A DNA stretch of 45,077 bases. It comes from Candidatus Rifleibacteriota bacterium (GTDB lineage Bacteria; Muiribacteriota; Ozemobacteria; Ozemobacterales; Ozemobacteraceae). A program made the translations under genes and the position numbers. Below are positions 9,315-19,200 of this stretch, piece by piece. The notes beneath the pieces were generated by a model, which made no database searches, had not been told where the DNA came from, and saw only the letters and a program-made list of their open reading frames with translations. The first letter of the stretch is position 1, and every line of letters begins with the position of its first letter. Where the stretch lies: positions 1-45,077 of the forward strand of contig CAJOND010000043.1 in assembly GCA_905236675.1 (NCBI GenBank), in the 5' to 3' direction.

Positions 9315-10727
9315 ATGGAAAAAATATTACCTATTTTTTGTATTGCTGTTTTAATCGGGATTGCGTTCGCTTTCTCTGAAAACAAGAAAAAAGTGGATTG
9401 GAAATTAGTAGCTATTGGTTGTGTTATGCAACTTTGTTTTGCTTTTCTGATTCTTAAAACAGATTTTGGTCGTGGAATATTTGAATTTTTAGGTGGAATA
9501 GTCAATAGACTTTTAGATTTCACAAACGAAGGTGCCCAATTCGTATTTGGAGGACTTGTAAAAGCAAATCCTCTTGGAAGTGAATCTTTCGGCTATATTT
9601 TTGCTTTTAATGTTTTGCCAACGATAGTTTTCTTCTCTTCTTTCATGGCAATTCTCTACCATTTGGGTATAATGCAGAAAGTTATTTATGTAATAGCTTT
9701 GATTATGCAAAAAACTCTTAAAACCTCAGGGGCAGAATCTTTAAGTGCTTCTGCTAATATATTTGTTGGTCAGACCGAAGCTCCATTAGTTGTTAAACCT
9801 TACATTGATAAAATGACTCGTTCTGAAATCATGTGTGTTATGACTGGTGGTATGGCAACAGTTGCAGGTGGTGTTATGGCTGGTTACGTAGGTATGCTGC
9901 ATGAAAAGATTCCTACAATAGCAGGTCACTTGATGGCAGCTTCTGTTATGGCAGCTCCAGTTTCAATGGTATTTTCTAAGATAATAGTTCCTGAAACAGA
10001 AGTTCCTGAAACTTCTGGTAAAATGGAATTCAAGACAGAAAGTATTGATAAAAGCGTTATTGATGCTTGTTCAAGAGGTTGTTCAGAAGGTATGAGTCTT
10101 GCAATAAATGTTGCAGCCATGTTAATTGGTTTCACAGCTATGATAGCTCTTGTAAATAGTTGTTGGGGTGGTATTTGCCATTTATTCGTAGACATTAAAG
10201 CAGATCCAAATCATTGGGTAACTAAAATTGATACTTTACAAGAATTATTAGGTATTTTGCTTTATCCTTTAACTTTCTTGCTCGGTATACGTGAAGAAGA
10301 CCGTGTTATTGCTGGTGGTTTGATTGGTGAAAAGACTATACTCAATGAATTTGTTGCTTATAATGATTTGGCAAACAATTATAGTGGAGTAGGAAGTGTT
10401 CTTGAAGAAAAAACTCAAATCATACTTACTTATGCTCTTTGTGGTTTTGCAAACTTCTCATCAATTGGTATTCAGATAGCTGGTATAGGTGGTCTTGCTC
10501 CAAGAAGACGTTCAGAAATAGCAGGTATGGCTTTAAAGGCTCTTCTAGCTGCCACACTCACTTGTTTCTTTACTTCTAGTATAGCAAGTATAATGTTTGT
10601 TCCAACTGAAAATAAACAACAAGAAGAACATAAGGAAATTCAAAAACCACCGGTTAAACAATTACAAGAACGTGTTGATAATCTTCAAAAACAAATTGAT
10701 GAACTTATCAAAAACAATCCTAGATAA
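9315..10727 (+). CDS. Concentrative nucleoside transporter, NupC/CNT family
   Basis: This is a multi-pass inner-membrane protein importing nucleosides with H+ or Na+. It opens with a membrane helix ending in AFAFSENKKKVDW, as in NupC. Family signatures include FVFGGLVKANPLGSESFGYIFAF, the helical hairpin GQTEAPLVVKPYIDKMTRSE, GGMATVAGGVMAGYVGML and ALCGFANFSSIGIQIAGIGGLAP. ATG 9315 is preferred (470 residues) because GGGAG lies 11 bases upstream; ATG 9297 in the same frame would add six residues. After the last membrane segment there is an unusual tail of about 40 residues, charged and coiled-coil-like (LQERVDNLQKQIDELIKN). A strong terminator follows. Confidence 0.93.
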   Translation: MEKILPIFCIAVLIGIAFAFSENKKKVDWKLVAIGCVMQLCFAFLILKTDFGRGIFEFLGGIVNRLLDFTNEGAQFVFGGLVKANPLGSESFGYIFAFNVLPTIVFFSSFMAILYHLGIMQKVIYVIALIMQKTLKTSGAESLSASANIFVGQTEAPLVVKPYIDKMTRSEIMCVMTGGMATVAGGVMAGYVGMLHEKIPTIAGHLMAASVMAAPVSMVFSKIIVPETEVPETSGKMEFKTESIDKSVIDACSRGCSEGMSLAINVAAMLIGFTAMIALVNSCWGGICHLFVDIKADPNHWVTKIDTLQELLGILLYPLTFLLGIREEDRVIAGGLIGEKTILNEFVAYNDLANNYSGVGSVLEEKTQIILTYALCGFANFSSIGIQIAGIGGLAPRRRSEIAGMALKALLAATLTCFFTSSIASIMFVPTENKQQEEHKEIQKPPVKQLQERVDNLQKQIDELIKNNPR

Positions 10728-10756
10728 TACTCTAGTTGATTAGTAATGAAAAAAAA

Positions 10757-10787
10757 GGTCTTTGGAAATATCCAAAGACCTTTTTTT
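10757..10787. terminator. Rho-independent terminator after the nucleoside transporter gene
   Basis: A perfect 10-bp stem GGTCTTTGGA / TCCAAAGACC with an AATA loop is followed by seven T and preceded by an A-run. It can act on both strands between the convergent transporter gene and the pilus genes. Confidence 0.9.
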
Positions 10788-10885
10788 ATTACGAAATAAA
10801 TATGTTGTTATTCTTTAATACAAACTAATACTACTGAGATTAAGTTGGGGATAAGCAGTTTTCAATAAAAAAATAAATCTGATTA

Positions 10886-11662
10886 TTACTCAAAACTATC
10901 ATCTATAGTATATTCACCTGTTTCGGAATCAATATTCACTACCACACCAGTTTTGGGCAATAGATATTTATCAGATCCTGATGATAATACGATTAAATTT
11001 GGCATTATTTCTCTGATAATACACCCGTTTAATTCGTTCCCTTTTTCATAAATATTTCCGTCAACAATAACCTTCGGGCCTCTATCTGTCTCTATTGTTC
11101 CATTAAATTTTGCAGAACCCATTAGTTTAGGTATTTTGACTTCCTTCTTTTCAACTTCTTTCGGATGAGCAGCCAACTCAGCTTCTATTCTTAATCTTTC
11201 AACCAATTGAGCATAGGGTGAAGGTTCAAATGGATTTCTAGTTACTTGAAAATAGTTTTTCAATATAGGATCGTCCTTCAAAGGATTATCCATTTCTTGT
11301 GTTTCTGAGGCTGTAATATCACTAGAGGCAGAAGCTATTTCATTTTCACCATTACCTTCTTCTTTGGTATTATTTTCTTCATCGCCATCTTCTTCATTTT
11401 CTTCGCCTACTTCACCTTCATACTTTTTATTGCCTTGAAACTCCTTGTCTTGTTTATCTTCACTGTCCTCATCTTCTTCATCTTCCGATTCATCATCTTT
11501 CTTTAGTTGTAAATCTTTATCAGTCAAACTAATTGCCTTACGACTATTTTCTACTTTAACTTCTTTGACAGGCTTTTTTACTGGTCTATTTTTAAACCAG
11601 TTCATCCCCATAGCAATAGATAGTACTATTAAGCTAAAGAAAAATAGCTGTTTTGTGTTCAT
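10886..11662 (-). CDS. PilP-like pilus/secretion assembly protein with acidic linker
   Basis: The 258-residue product has an N-terminal membrane segment (about 5-22), a Lys-rich patch, then a very acidic low-complexity linker (about 55-115, long Glu/Asp/Asn runs). Residues 140-180 hold YFQVTRNPFEPSP, similar in kind to the PFxP-type segment of PilP. The C-terminal 80 residues form a small beta domain (LMGSAKFNGTIETDRGP, VIVDGNIYEKGNEL, YLLPKTGVVVNI) like the PilP/GspC homology region that docks to the secretin. It is last in a three-gene minus-strand operon after PilMN and PilO-like genes. No secretin gene follows in the window. Assignment rests on domain pattern plus gene order. Confidence 0.75.
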   Translation of the reverse strand: MNTKQLFFFSLIVLSIAMGMNWFKNRPVKKPVKEVKVENSRKAISLTDKDLQLKKDDESEDEEDEDSEDKQDKEFQGNKKYEGEVGEENEEDGDEENNTKEEGNGENEIASASSDITASETQEMDNPLKDDPILKNYFQVTRNPFEPSPYAQLVERLRIEAELAAHPKEVEKKEVKIPKLMGSAKFNGTIETDRGPKVIVDGNIYEKGNELNGCIIREIMPNLIVLSSGSDKYLLPKTGVVVNIDSETGEYTIDDSFE

Positions 11663-11672
11663 TATTATTTAA

Positions 11673-12308
11673 TTATTCCTCTTCATCTTCTTCGTCACTT
11701 TCTTCTTCTCCATGTGCTTCTGAATTCAAGTCATCGGGAAGAAGTATGGTAGACACAGTTAATGTTGTATCGAAAGTTCCACTAGCATTTGGAACCAAAC
11801 TAGGTATCGGCATAAAAGACACTTTTGGTTCCAATTCAACGAGCCTCATAAAAGTCAAAAGCCGTTCTAAGTTACCCACATATGTAAACTGAACAGAAAA
11901 TTTCTTTGCGTCAACTACCCCTATCTTGATATTTTCTTCAGGAAGCGGATTAATACTTTTAACATTAATATTAGATTTAACAGCCAATTCTCTAATTCTT
12001 CTTAGAAAATCGGTCTGTTCCAATTCTTTGTAACATAATTTTTTACTTTCTTCCCACTTCTTCTTTTGTTCTTCTATTTCTAATTTTATGTCTTCAAGAC
12101 GATTAGCAGCATTTTTAAAACTTTTTAAACTACTGACCAGCCCCTTGTTGGATTTTAATTGTTTATCAATCAAAACTCTTTTTGGCGAACAAAGTTTCCA
12201 CCACACCAAACCACCGATACATACTATAGTTACCAAAGGAATTGCTAATTTTGTAGGATTTTCTTTTGTCTCCTGTAGCATTTTTGTCAAACTAAATTCA
12301 TCAGCCAT
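11673..12308 (-). CDS. PilO-like pilus assembly protein
   Basis: The 211-residue product has a short cytoplasmic start, one membrane helix (about 18-38, LAIPLVTIVCIGGLVWWKL), a coiled coil (about 50-95) and an alpha/beta C-terminal domain (about 100-190) containing LRRIRELAVKSNINVKSINPLP and FSVQFTYVGNLERLLTFMRLVE, the usual layout of PilO/GspM ferredoxin-like domains. The extreme C-terminus is acidic (EEESDEEDEEE), as in its two operon partners. It lies 6 bp after the PilMN fusion gene and 10 bp before the PilP-like gene, matching the pilM-N-O-P order. Confidence 0.8.
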   Translation of the reverse strand: MADEFSLTKMLQETKENPTKLAIPLVTIVCIGGLVWWKLCSPKRVLIDKQLKSNKGLVSSLKSFKNAANRLEDIKLEIEEQKKKWEESKKLCYKELEQTDFLRRIRELAVKSNINVKSINPLPEENIKIGVVDAKKFSVQFTYVGNLERLLTFMRLVELEPKVSFMPIPSLVPNASGTFDTTLTVSTILLPDDLNSEAHGEEESDEEDEEE

Positions 12309-12314
12309 AATTAT

Positions 12315-14237
12315 TTATTCCTCGCTATCATCGCTATCCTCACCGTCTTCTTCGCCATCTTCACCGTTTTCACTTTCAGTTTTATAATCTGGTTCCAGTT
12401 TAGTCTTGTCTATTTCACTGCCAATAACAAATCTTATAAAATATCGTTCTTCGTCAATTTCAACTTCTTTAGTTGATTTCAGCTTAGAGTTTTTAAATAA
12501 TTCATTTTTGCTAATTTCGGAGAGGAATTTAAAAACATTATCAGAATTATCAGCATGTCCTTGAATTTCTAATGTGGCAGGATTGGAGCTAAGTTTGATA
12601 TCAACATTTGTTAAAAAAATTTCTTTAGGAACTATTGTAAGCAATTGAATTATTAACTTGGTGTTGAGCAATCGAAAACCTTTTAAATCTTGTGAGAAAT
12701 TGGCAAATCGTTCCAAATATTCCTGTTCTTTCAAAAGCTTATCAACTTCTGCTTGTTCACTTTTTAGAAGATTTAATTCCTTTTCTAGTTTTTTATTTTC
12801 TAGTTTTAAACCGTCTAATTTCTTATTAAAAAATATAACTGGAGTAAATAAACCTAAAACAATTAAAACAATTAATACTGCAGCAAGTATTCTTAGCTTT
12901 GTCTCATCAAGCTGAAATAATTTTGAAGACAAATCACTAAAATTCGTGCTGAATTTAGAACTGACCCCAGAAAGATTTATAGAAGAAGAACTAGAAGATT
13001 TTTTACCCTTTTTTGGGAAAAGAATTTCTATAAAATTAATAATATCTTGAGATTCCTGATATAACCCCACCCCTAAAACAGGACTTAATGCAGCAGCATC
13101 TTCCTGCCTTTTTTCTGGAGTATATTTTATTTCTCCAATTTTCATAGAGGGGTATGGATCAGCTAATGCGGTAGGAACTTCGAGGCTTTCTTCAATAAAC
13201 TCTTTAAAGTTTTTCATAAAAGCTGTTCCACCAGTGAGAATAATTTGATCTAATCCATTAGCTTCGCCACTCTGAGATATATAAAAACTAATAGAAAGCT
13301 GAATATTCTGAAATATTTTTTCAACAGTTTCAAAGATTTTAGTGGCAGCAAACTTTTCTAAACCTTTTAAAGATTCTATGTCATCTGGCGGAATAACTCC
13401 CAAACTGTGCTTTAATTCTGTTGCTTCTGCGTAAGTAGATGGTTTAACCTGTTGTCCGTCAATTTCACCACCAGCAAAAATAGCATCTGTAATAGTTGCA
13501 CCAGCCATATTTATATCACGATAAAACTGGATTTTATTATTTTTAAAAATCATTACAGACGTCGTACTGTGACCACTATGAATTATAGCTACTTTCTTAT
13601 CACCAGATGCAAAAGGTAACATCTGGTTTTTCAAAGATAGCTGTAAAGCTTGAGGAAGAGTGAGTATGCCATCGCTAGTTAACCCACCACCTTTTAGATT
13701 ACCATTTATTAATTCTATGGTATCTTTCTGCAAAGCCGCAGCCATAACCTGTATAAGGGGCTTGTTCTCTTTAGTTATTTCACTACCTATGGTATAGCCT
13801 AATACAGCATTTCCCATAGAGAACGGCATTTGTTTATTTGCTTCCTGGTTTACTGCTTCCTCAAATTTGTTCTTCTCTCGTTCATTTGATGGTGGAACTT
13901 CTAAACATCTAATAGTGACTTCTCTATTGGATGCAAAAGTAATCGCTTTTTTAGTTTGTATTTCGTTATCATAGAGAAGTTCGGTTATATGAGTCGTTAA
14001 TAATTGACGAAGTTCTTTTAAACAATACTCCTTAACATCATCACGGCTCATTTGCTCCCTTTTTTCTTCGCTTAAATCTTTTTCATAAGGCGGGATCATT
14101 ATTTGAGCCAGAGTTTTTAGGATAGCTTCATTCTCCTCATCCCGTTCTATATAAACAAATTTAACGGAATAAGCTCCTATATCAATAGCTACAAAAGGAT
14201 CATGTTTAATTATATTTTCAGTTGAATTATCTGCCAT
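12315..14237 (-). CDS. PilM-PilN fusion protein (pilus assembly platform)
   Basis: At 640 residues it joins two proteins that are usually separate. Residues about 15-400 are an actin-like PilM ATPase: phosphate loops in FVAIDIGAYSVKFVYI and KVAIIHSGHSTTSVMIF, and IILTGGTAFMKNF near the adenosine site. A Ser-rich linker follows (SSSSSINLSGVSS). A membrane helix at about 448-470 and a coiled coil at about 471-510 begin the PilN part, which ends in a ferredoxin-like domain (LLTIVPKEIFLTNVDIKL, ATLEIQGHADN). The last 25 residues are strongly acidic. The layout recalls GspL of type II secretion, which is also a fusion of this kind. First gene of the operon; its upstream region (14238-14417) is divergent from a glycosyltransferase gene. 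Confidence 0.88.
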   Translation of the reverse strand: MADNSTENIIKHDPFVAIDIGAYSVKFVYIERDEENEAILKTLAQIMIPPYEKDLSEEKREQMSRDDVKEYCLKELRQLLTTHITELLYDNEIQTKKAITFASNREVTIRCLEVPPSNEREKNKFEEAVNQEANKQMPFSMGNAVLGYTIGSEITKENKPLIQVMAAALQKDTIELINGNLKGGGLTSDGILTLPQALQLSLKNQMLPFASGDKKVAIIHSGHSTTSVMIFKNNKIQFYRDINMAGATITDAIFAGGEIDGQQVKPSTYAEATELKHSLGVIPPDDIESLKGLEKFAATKIFETVEKIFQNIQLSISFYISQSGEANGLDQIILTGGTAFMKNFKEFIEESLEVPTALADPYPSMKIGEIKYTPEKRQEDAAALSPVLGVGLYQESQDIINFIEILFPKKGKKSSSSSSINLSGVSSKFSTNFSDLSSKLFQLDETKLRILAAVLIVLIVLGLFTPVIFFNKKLDGLKLENKKLEKELNLLKSEQAEVDKLLKEQEYLERFANFSQDLKGFRLLNTKLIIQLLTIVPKEIFLTNVDIKLSSNPATLEIQGHADNSDNVFKFLSEISKNELFKNSKLKSTKEVEIDEERYFIRFVIGSEIDKTKLEPDYKTESENGEDGEEDGEDSDDSEE

Positions 14238-14417
14238 GCTAACTTTAAATTATATTATTAAGTAATTTATTTTTCTATACTTTCATGATAATTTATTAAA
14301 ATTATATATATCTATTGTGATAAGCGATAAGAGAAATAATTGAGATAAAAGATTAAAGACTTCAATCTTATATCTTATATCTTATATCTTCAATCTTCTT
14401 TCTTCTATATTAAACTT

Positions 14418-15134
14418 ATGTCTAAAATAATCATCATTATACCTTGCTACAATGAAGAGGGTAATATCAAGGAGCTTTTAGAAGAAATTAAAAATACTTC
14501 TAAAAATACCACCGATATTTGGCAACCTGTTGTTATAAACGATTGCTCTACAGACAATACATCTGTAGAAGCTTCTAATTTTAAAGGAACTATCGTTTTA
14601 AATCTTCCCGTAAATTTAGGAATCGGCAGTGCTGTCCAAACAGGTCTTTTATTTGCAAAGAAGAATAATGCTGATTATGCAATAAAATTAGATGGAGACG
14701 GACAGCACAATCCAGAAGAAATTAATTCTCTTATAACTCCGCTTGCAGAAAAAAAAGCCGATATTTCTATAGGTTCAAGATTCATAGAAAAAAATAACGG
14801 ATATAGATCATCATTTCTTAGACGAATAGGAATAAAAATTATTGAATTTGTTTGTCGTATTCTAATTAAAGAAAGAATCACAGATCCTACTTCAGGTTTC
14901 AGAGCATATAACAAAAAAGCGATAGAATTTATGTGTGAAAATTATCCCAGTTTTGACTATCCAGAACCAGAAGAGTTAGTTCTATCAGCAAAGAATGACA
15001 TAAAATTAATTGAAATTCCTGTGAAAATGCGAGAAAGAAAAAGAGGGAAATCCAGTATCACTTTTTATAATTCGTTTTATTATATGTTAAAAGTTATACT
15101 AGCTATGGTTATTACCGCTTTACGAAAAGTATAG
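14418..15134 (+). CDS. Family 2 glycosyltransferase, dolichol/polyprenyl-phosphate mannosyltransferase-like
   Basis: The 238-residue product has the GT-A fold of GT2 enzymes: IIIIIPCYNEEGNIKELLEE at the N-terminus, VVINDCSTDNT for nucleotide binding, LDGDGQHNPEEI with the metal-binding DxD-like motif, and DPTSGFRAYNKKAIEF as the acceptor-site segment. These features fit DPM1-type enzymes that move a sugar from a nucleotide to a polyprenyl phosphate carrier at the membrane. A hydrophobic C-terminal helix (about 215-235) may bind the membrane. The upstream spacer (14318-14410) is low-complexity with repeated CTTATATCTTATATC. It converges on the next gene with only 4 bp between stops. Confidence 0.88.
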   Translation: MSKIIIIIPCYNEEGNIKELLEEIKNTSKNTTDIWQPVVINDCSTDNTSVEASNFKGTIVLNLPVNLGIGSAVQTGLLFAKKNNADYAIKLDGDGQHNPEEINSLITPLAEKKADISIGSRFIEKNNGYRSSFLRRIGIKIIEFVCRILIKERITDPTSGFRAYNKKAIEFMCENYPSFDYPEPEELVLSAKNDIKLIEIPVKMRERKRGKSSITFYNSFYYMLKVILAMVITALRKV

Positions 15135-15138
15135 TATT

Positions 15139-15627
15139 TTAAGATTCTTTTTTTGAATCTTCAGAAGTTTCATCAGGCACTATTTCTGTTTCTGATAAAT
15201 CTTTTGATTGTTCATCTTTATTAACAGAATCAACTTGTTTTTCATTCATCTTGGCTTTTTCAGATGCTTTCTTTTGTTTGGTAATCTCATCTAAATCCAT
15301 CATGGCCGCTTGATGATAAGTCAAATCTATTTTTGATTTTTTAGCATTTAAAAGAATATTAACGACATTATGTAATCTTCCGCCTGATTTTAGATGTAAT
15401 TCTAAGTCTTTCATCTTTACATCTATACCTTTTTCTTTTAATTTAATTGCATTCATTAAAAGATCATTTACAGGAACCCCTCTATGCTTCATCATAGCTA
15501 ATTCAAAATAACTGAATCTTACATCTAATTTCATACAAGTATAAAAAAGATACATTGCATGATTTCCAAAATAAAAGTAGAAAATCAAAATACAAAGAGT
15601 AATTATTCCTATCAGCCAATACATCAT
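15139..15627 (-). CDS. Short FloA-like protein lacking the SPFH domain
   Basis: The 162-residue product has one N-terminal membrane segment (about 3-30). Residues about 42-115 then match the pattern that follows the membrane anchor of flotillin-like FloA: MMKHRGVPVNDLLMNAIKLK, GIDVKMKDLELHLKSGGRLH and VVNILLNAKKSKIDLTYHQAA. FloA proteins are about 330 residues and carry an SPFH domain plus a Gly/Ala/Glu-rich tail; here both are replaced by a Lys/Glu-rich tail of about 45 residues. The frame is intact and the next gene converges directly after the stop, so this is not a simple frameshift. It may work with a full FloA elsewhere. FloA relation is inferred from memory of the family. Confidence 0.65.
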   Translation of the reverse strand: MMYWLIGIITLCILIFYFYFGNHAMYLFYTCMKLDVRFSYFELAMMKHRGVPVNDLLMNAIKLKEKGIDVKMKDLELHLKSGGRLHNVVNILLNAKKSKIDLTYHQAAMMDLDEITKQKKASEKAKMNEKQVDSVNKDEQSKDLSETEIVPDETSEDSKKES

Positions 15628-15692
15628 AGTTTTGAGTCCTTTTTTATAAATTATAAACTAACAACAATAAATTATCTAATTCTATTATTTTT

Positions 15693-16151
15693 TTACAATG
15701 ATTCTGAATCGTATCTAAGAATTACAGCTCCAAAAAATCCCCCACCAATAACAACAGAAGAAAAATAATCAGTATATTTATTCTCTTTATCTTCTATTTT
15801 ACCAGAAAGTAAAGATTTATACTTATTTAATTGCTCTTCTTCTATTTTTTGACCTAATTTACTAGTTTTTTTGTCTTTACAGCGATATCCAACAATGATT
15901 CCCCTCTCATCGACTATGAGAACTTCTAATAGCTCCAAATCGCCGGGTATTAATGCTTCAGTATATCTATCTAAGCCTTCATAGCTAGAAGAAAAATAAC
16001 TAGAACAAGAAAGAGCAACTAATTTTGTCAAAACTAAATTATGTTTATCTATATCTTTTCTGTACATTACTTTATTGGCATAATTAGAAGAATAAAGCAT
16101 AGATACAGAGGCTAACAATAAAACAATAATAATTATACTTACATTTTTCAA
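15693..16151 (-). CDS. Membrane-anchored protein with possible extracytoplasmic sensor fold
   Basis: The 152-residue product has an N-terminal membrane helix (about 4-20) and an outside domain. The middle reads LLEVLIVDERGIIVGYRC and later KTSKLGQKIEEEQL. This D-x-x-G-x-I-x-G plus LGQ pattern resembles the strand pair of Cache/PAS-like sensor domains found in chemoreceptors. It ends with FSSVVIGGGFFGAVILRYDS, a strand typical of the end of such domains. No second membrane helix, HAMP or kinase domain is present, so it would be a sensor domain alone. I do not recognise a named family. It shares direction with the FloA-like gene 65 bp downstream. Confidence 0.5.
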   Translation of the reverse strand: MKNVSIIIIVLLLASVSMLYSSNYANKVMYRKDIDKHNLVLTKLVALSCSSYFSSSYEGLDRYTEALIPGDLELLEVLIVDERGIIVGYRCKDKKTSKLGQKIEEEQLNKYKSLLSGKIEDKENKYTDYFSSVVIGGGFFGAVILRYDSESL

Positions 16152-16255
16152 GATTTAAATTCCTTATAATTAATAATTATTAACACTATTTTAATATAAC
16201 ATATAATCTAACATATATATTCTTATAAGAAAAATAAAACTCTATAGAAAGCTTT

Positions 16256-19200
16256 CTATTTAATATCAGCTAAAACACTTTGGAATAATGCATAATTATT
16301 TTTAATTCCATCATCGAGATCAATACTAATGTTTGATTTTTCAATTTGGAGTATCTTTTCTTCAAATAAATTTAACTCTTCCAACTGCTCTTTATATTTA
16401 TTTCTAAGTTTTAAATCAGCTTTTGACTTAGAGACATTCATTTTTCTACTAACCTCTTCCAATAAGGTATTATATTTCTTTTTTAAAGAACTTATATATT
16501 TATTCTTAATAAGAGAAAGCAAATCTTTATTATAACGGTGTGCATAAATAAGACATTTAAAGCTGTTTTTTTTGCCAGAGTCAAAAAGCCAGTAAATAGG
16601 CCTTTTTCGATATAATTTACAATGATTCTTAAAAAAACTATTAATAAAATACTTTCTGATTACTTGTCTAGGCTGACCTTCACCACCTATTGATTCAGCT
16701 ATAAAGCATAAATTATCTTCTAAGCTACCTTTACCATATAATTTAATCAAAAAATCTTCAAGCATAGAAACAACATCGTTTTCAAAATAATTATCTTCAC
16801 AGATTGTTACAATATTGTTTTTCTCAGGAATATAACTAATATATTTGTCAGAATGCCATTCCCCTCCAGAATATATTACCTCATCAAAATCTAACGAATA
16901 TCTACCAAACATACAACCAACAGCATAAGATAGAAAACTCTCAATATCTTTTTTTCTATCTGTTTTTTTTATGGACACAGATTTATCTTCTATTTTTTCA
17001 TCTAATTCATTTTGTAAACCATATAGAACTATAAATTCTTTATTAAGATATTCCTCATTTTTTATCAACTTATCTCTTAGTTTTTTCTTATCTTTTTCAT
17101 ACTTTTTGTATATTTCTGATATTAGATTTGAATCCTTTTTACATAATGGGTGCCGTAAAAAATTCCAACTTAATTCATAAGAATCCCAATCTTTTTTTAC
17201 CAATTCCACTGATTCATCTGAAATATTTTCTATTTTTTGAGGGTTATCAATAAATAGTAAAGGTAAATGAAGAACATCACTTACATGATAATGCATTGTA
17301 GAATTAATCATATTTAACAAATAATTTACAACCTTTGAATTTAACAAAGCTAACAAATATTTCTGCTCTTTTCCATCGCAAAAAAGAATTGGGTTTTCTA
17401 AATTAGGAATTGATGATTCATAATATTTTCTAGCAGAAAAAGCCCCATTAGTTGTATGACTCCAGCAAATTCCATTTCTATTATATTTTTTTATCGTAAT
17501 TTTTGAATTATTGAATCTACGAATATCTTCACCATCATTCTGCCAATTTACAACATAATCATAATTTCCATACCATTTCTGAAAGGCTCCCCCTTTAGGG
17601 TGAGGATACCATCTTTTTTTGTAACCTCTTTTTTCATTTTTATTAAAATCTATTTCTTCAATAGGAATCTCAAACCAATATCTTAAAAACCTGTCATTAT
17701 CGCCAGTCTGTATACCTACAGCAGCTTCATATCTATCTCCAATAACTCCCTTTTTGTAAGCCTCAAAGAGATTTGATGTTGCCCAATAGGCTATTGGACA
17801 GCTTGGAATATATTTAAATTTTTCAGAAGAAATGCAAGCTGATTTATTCTGCGGAACAGGGAAAGTATAAGGTTCGTCATTTTGAATATCTGAATATTTT
17901 ATATGATTATAATTAGCAATATAGTCAGGAATTTTAGTATTTCTAAGTATTGATACAGCTGTTCCAAAAGCTATTCCCATAATCATGTTTTCCATATGCA
18001 AAAGAGCAACTATAGTGTGATTATTTATTATTTTTTTTCTGATTTTTTCAAAACTTGGAATAAACATCCAGTTTTGCATAGTCACCATACAGCTATAGCT
18101 ATCTGCTTTTGCCATATCCAGACCTCGTTCTAAGAATGCAGCAAACAAATCTGTTTTCGTATCAGGATAGTTGCTCCTCATAAAATTAGTTAAAACATGA
18201 TTCATACCACTGCCACCCATATACGGCGGGTTTGTTATCACAACATCATATTTTTGAAAAAGGATTTCCGCTACTTTAATCAGCTGAATAAATGATTGTA
18301 ATTCTAATGAATTCTTAATTTTCCTATCATTTGAAGCTATTTCTTCTACCCTTTTGTTTATTACATTAAAATCAATATTTGTAATTTTTATTAAAGAGCC
18401 ATAAGTTTTTGCATCCTTCATTTGTTTTACAAGTTTGCAAACTTCTTCTATTATTGCTTTATCACCTTTACAGAAAACATTTAAAAATTTATTGGAAATA
18501 TCATTACTTTCAGTTATTGCACAAATTTGAGGATAAACTTTTCTTTTAAAAATATCTTTATCAAATTGTCTTGCTTTCAACATAAGCGATAAATAAGCAA
18601 TATCTGAAACTCTTTCGTCAATATCTAATCCAAAAAGATTATTATTTAAAATACTTTCAACTGCCTCTTCAGATTCATAGCCCACTTCTTTATACATTTG
18701 AAATAAAACATCAAACAGATAGCAAATAATGTTTCCACTGCCCATACAGGGATCTATACACTTAATTTCTTTTAGTCTTAGTTTAGGATGTTTTTGCTTT
18801 AACTCTTCTAAGATTATTTTTACTTCTTTATTTTGTTCAGCTTCGTCAATGTAATATTTCCAATTATTTTTTAATTCTGGATTATCATAATTATCTAGCC
18901 AAAACCTACCTAATGAATTTTCTACCATATAACGAACTATCCATTCAGGGGTAAATAGCTGTGTAGCTGTTGGTATTTTTTCTTTAGATATTTTTATATT
19001 TTTATTCAAATCTTCAAATATTTTGTTTTTTAATTCTGAATTATAATATTGAAATAGCCAGCCTATAATTTGAACGTTATCTTTCCAGTATTCTGACGGT
19101 ATTTCTCCAACCAATTCCTGAATGATGCTGTTTTCCTCCAGTAAATTATATGGCAATAAAATGTTTGTGTAGTCATCTTTCTTTTGAAATATTTTAGGGA

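Noticed and set aside
11445..11892. Two plus-strand Ser-rich frames opposite the PilP- and PilO-like genes
   Set aside because: Poly-Ser is the antisense reading of the GAA/GAT acidic tracts; no ribosome sites and no domain pattern.
16964..16971. Homopolymer run of eight A (coding strand) in the pglX-like gene as a phase-variation switch
   Set aside because: Runs of this length are common in this AT-rich window, including in housekeeping regions; no evidence for slippage can be drawn from one sequence.
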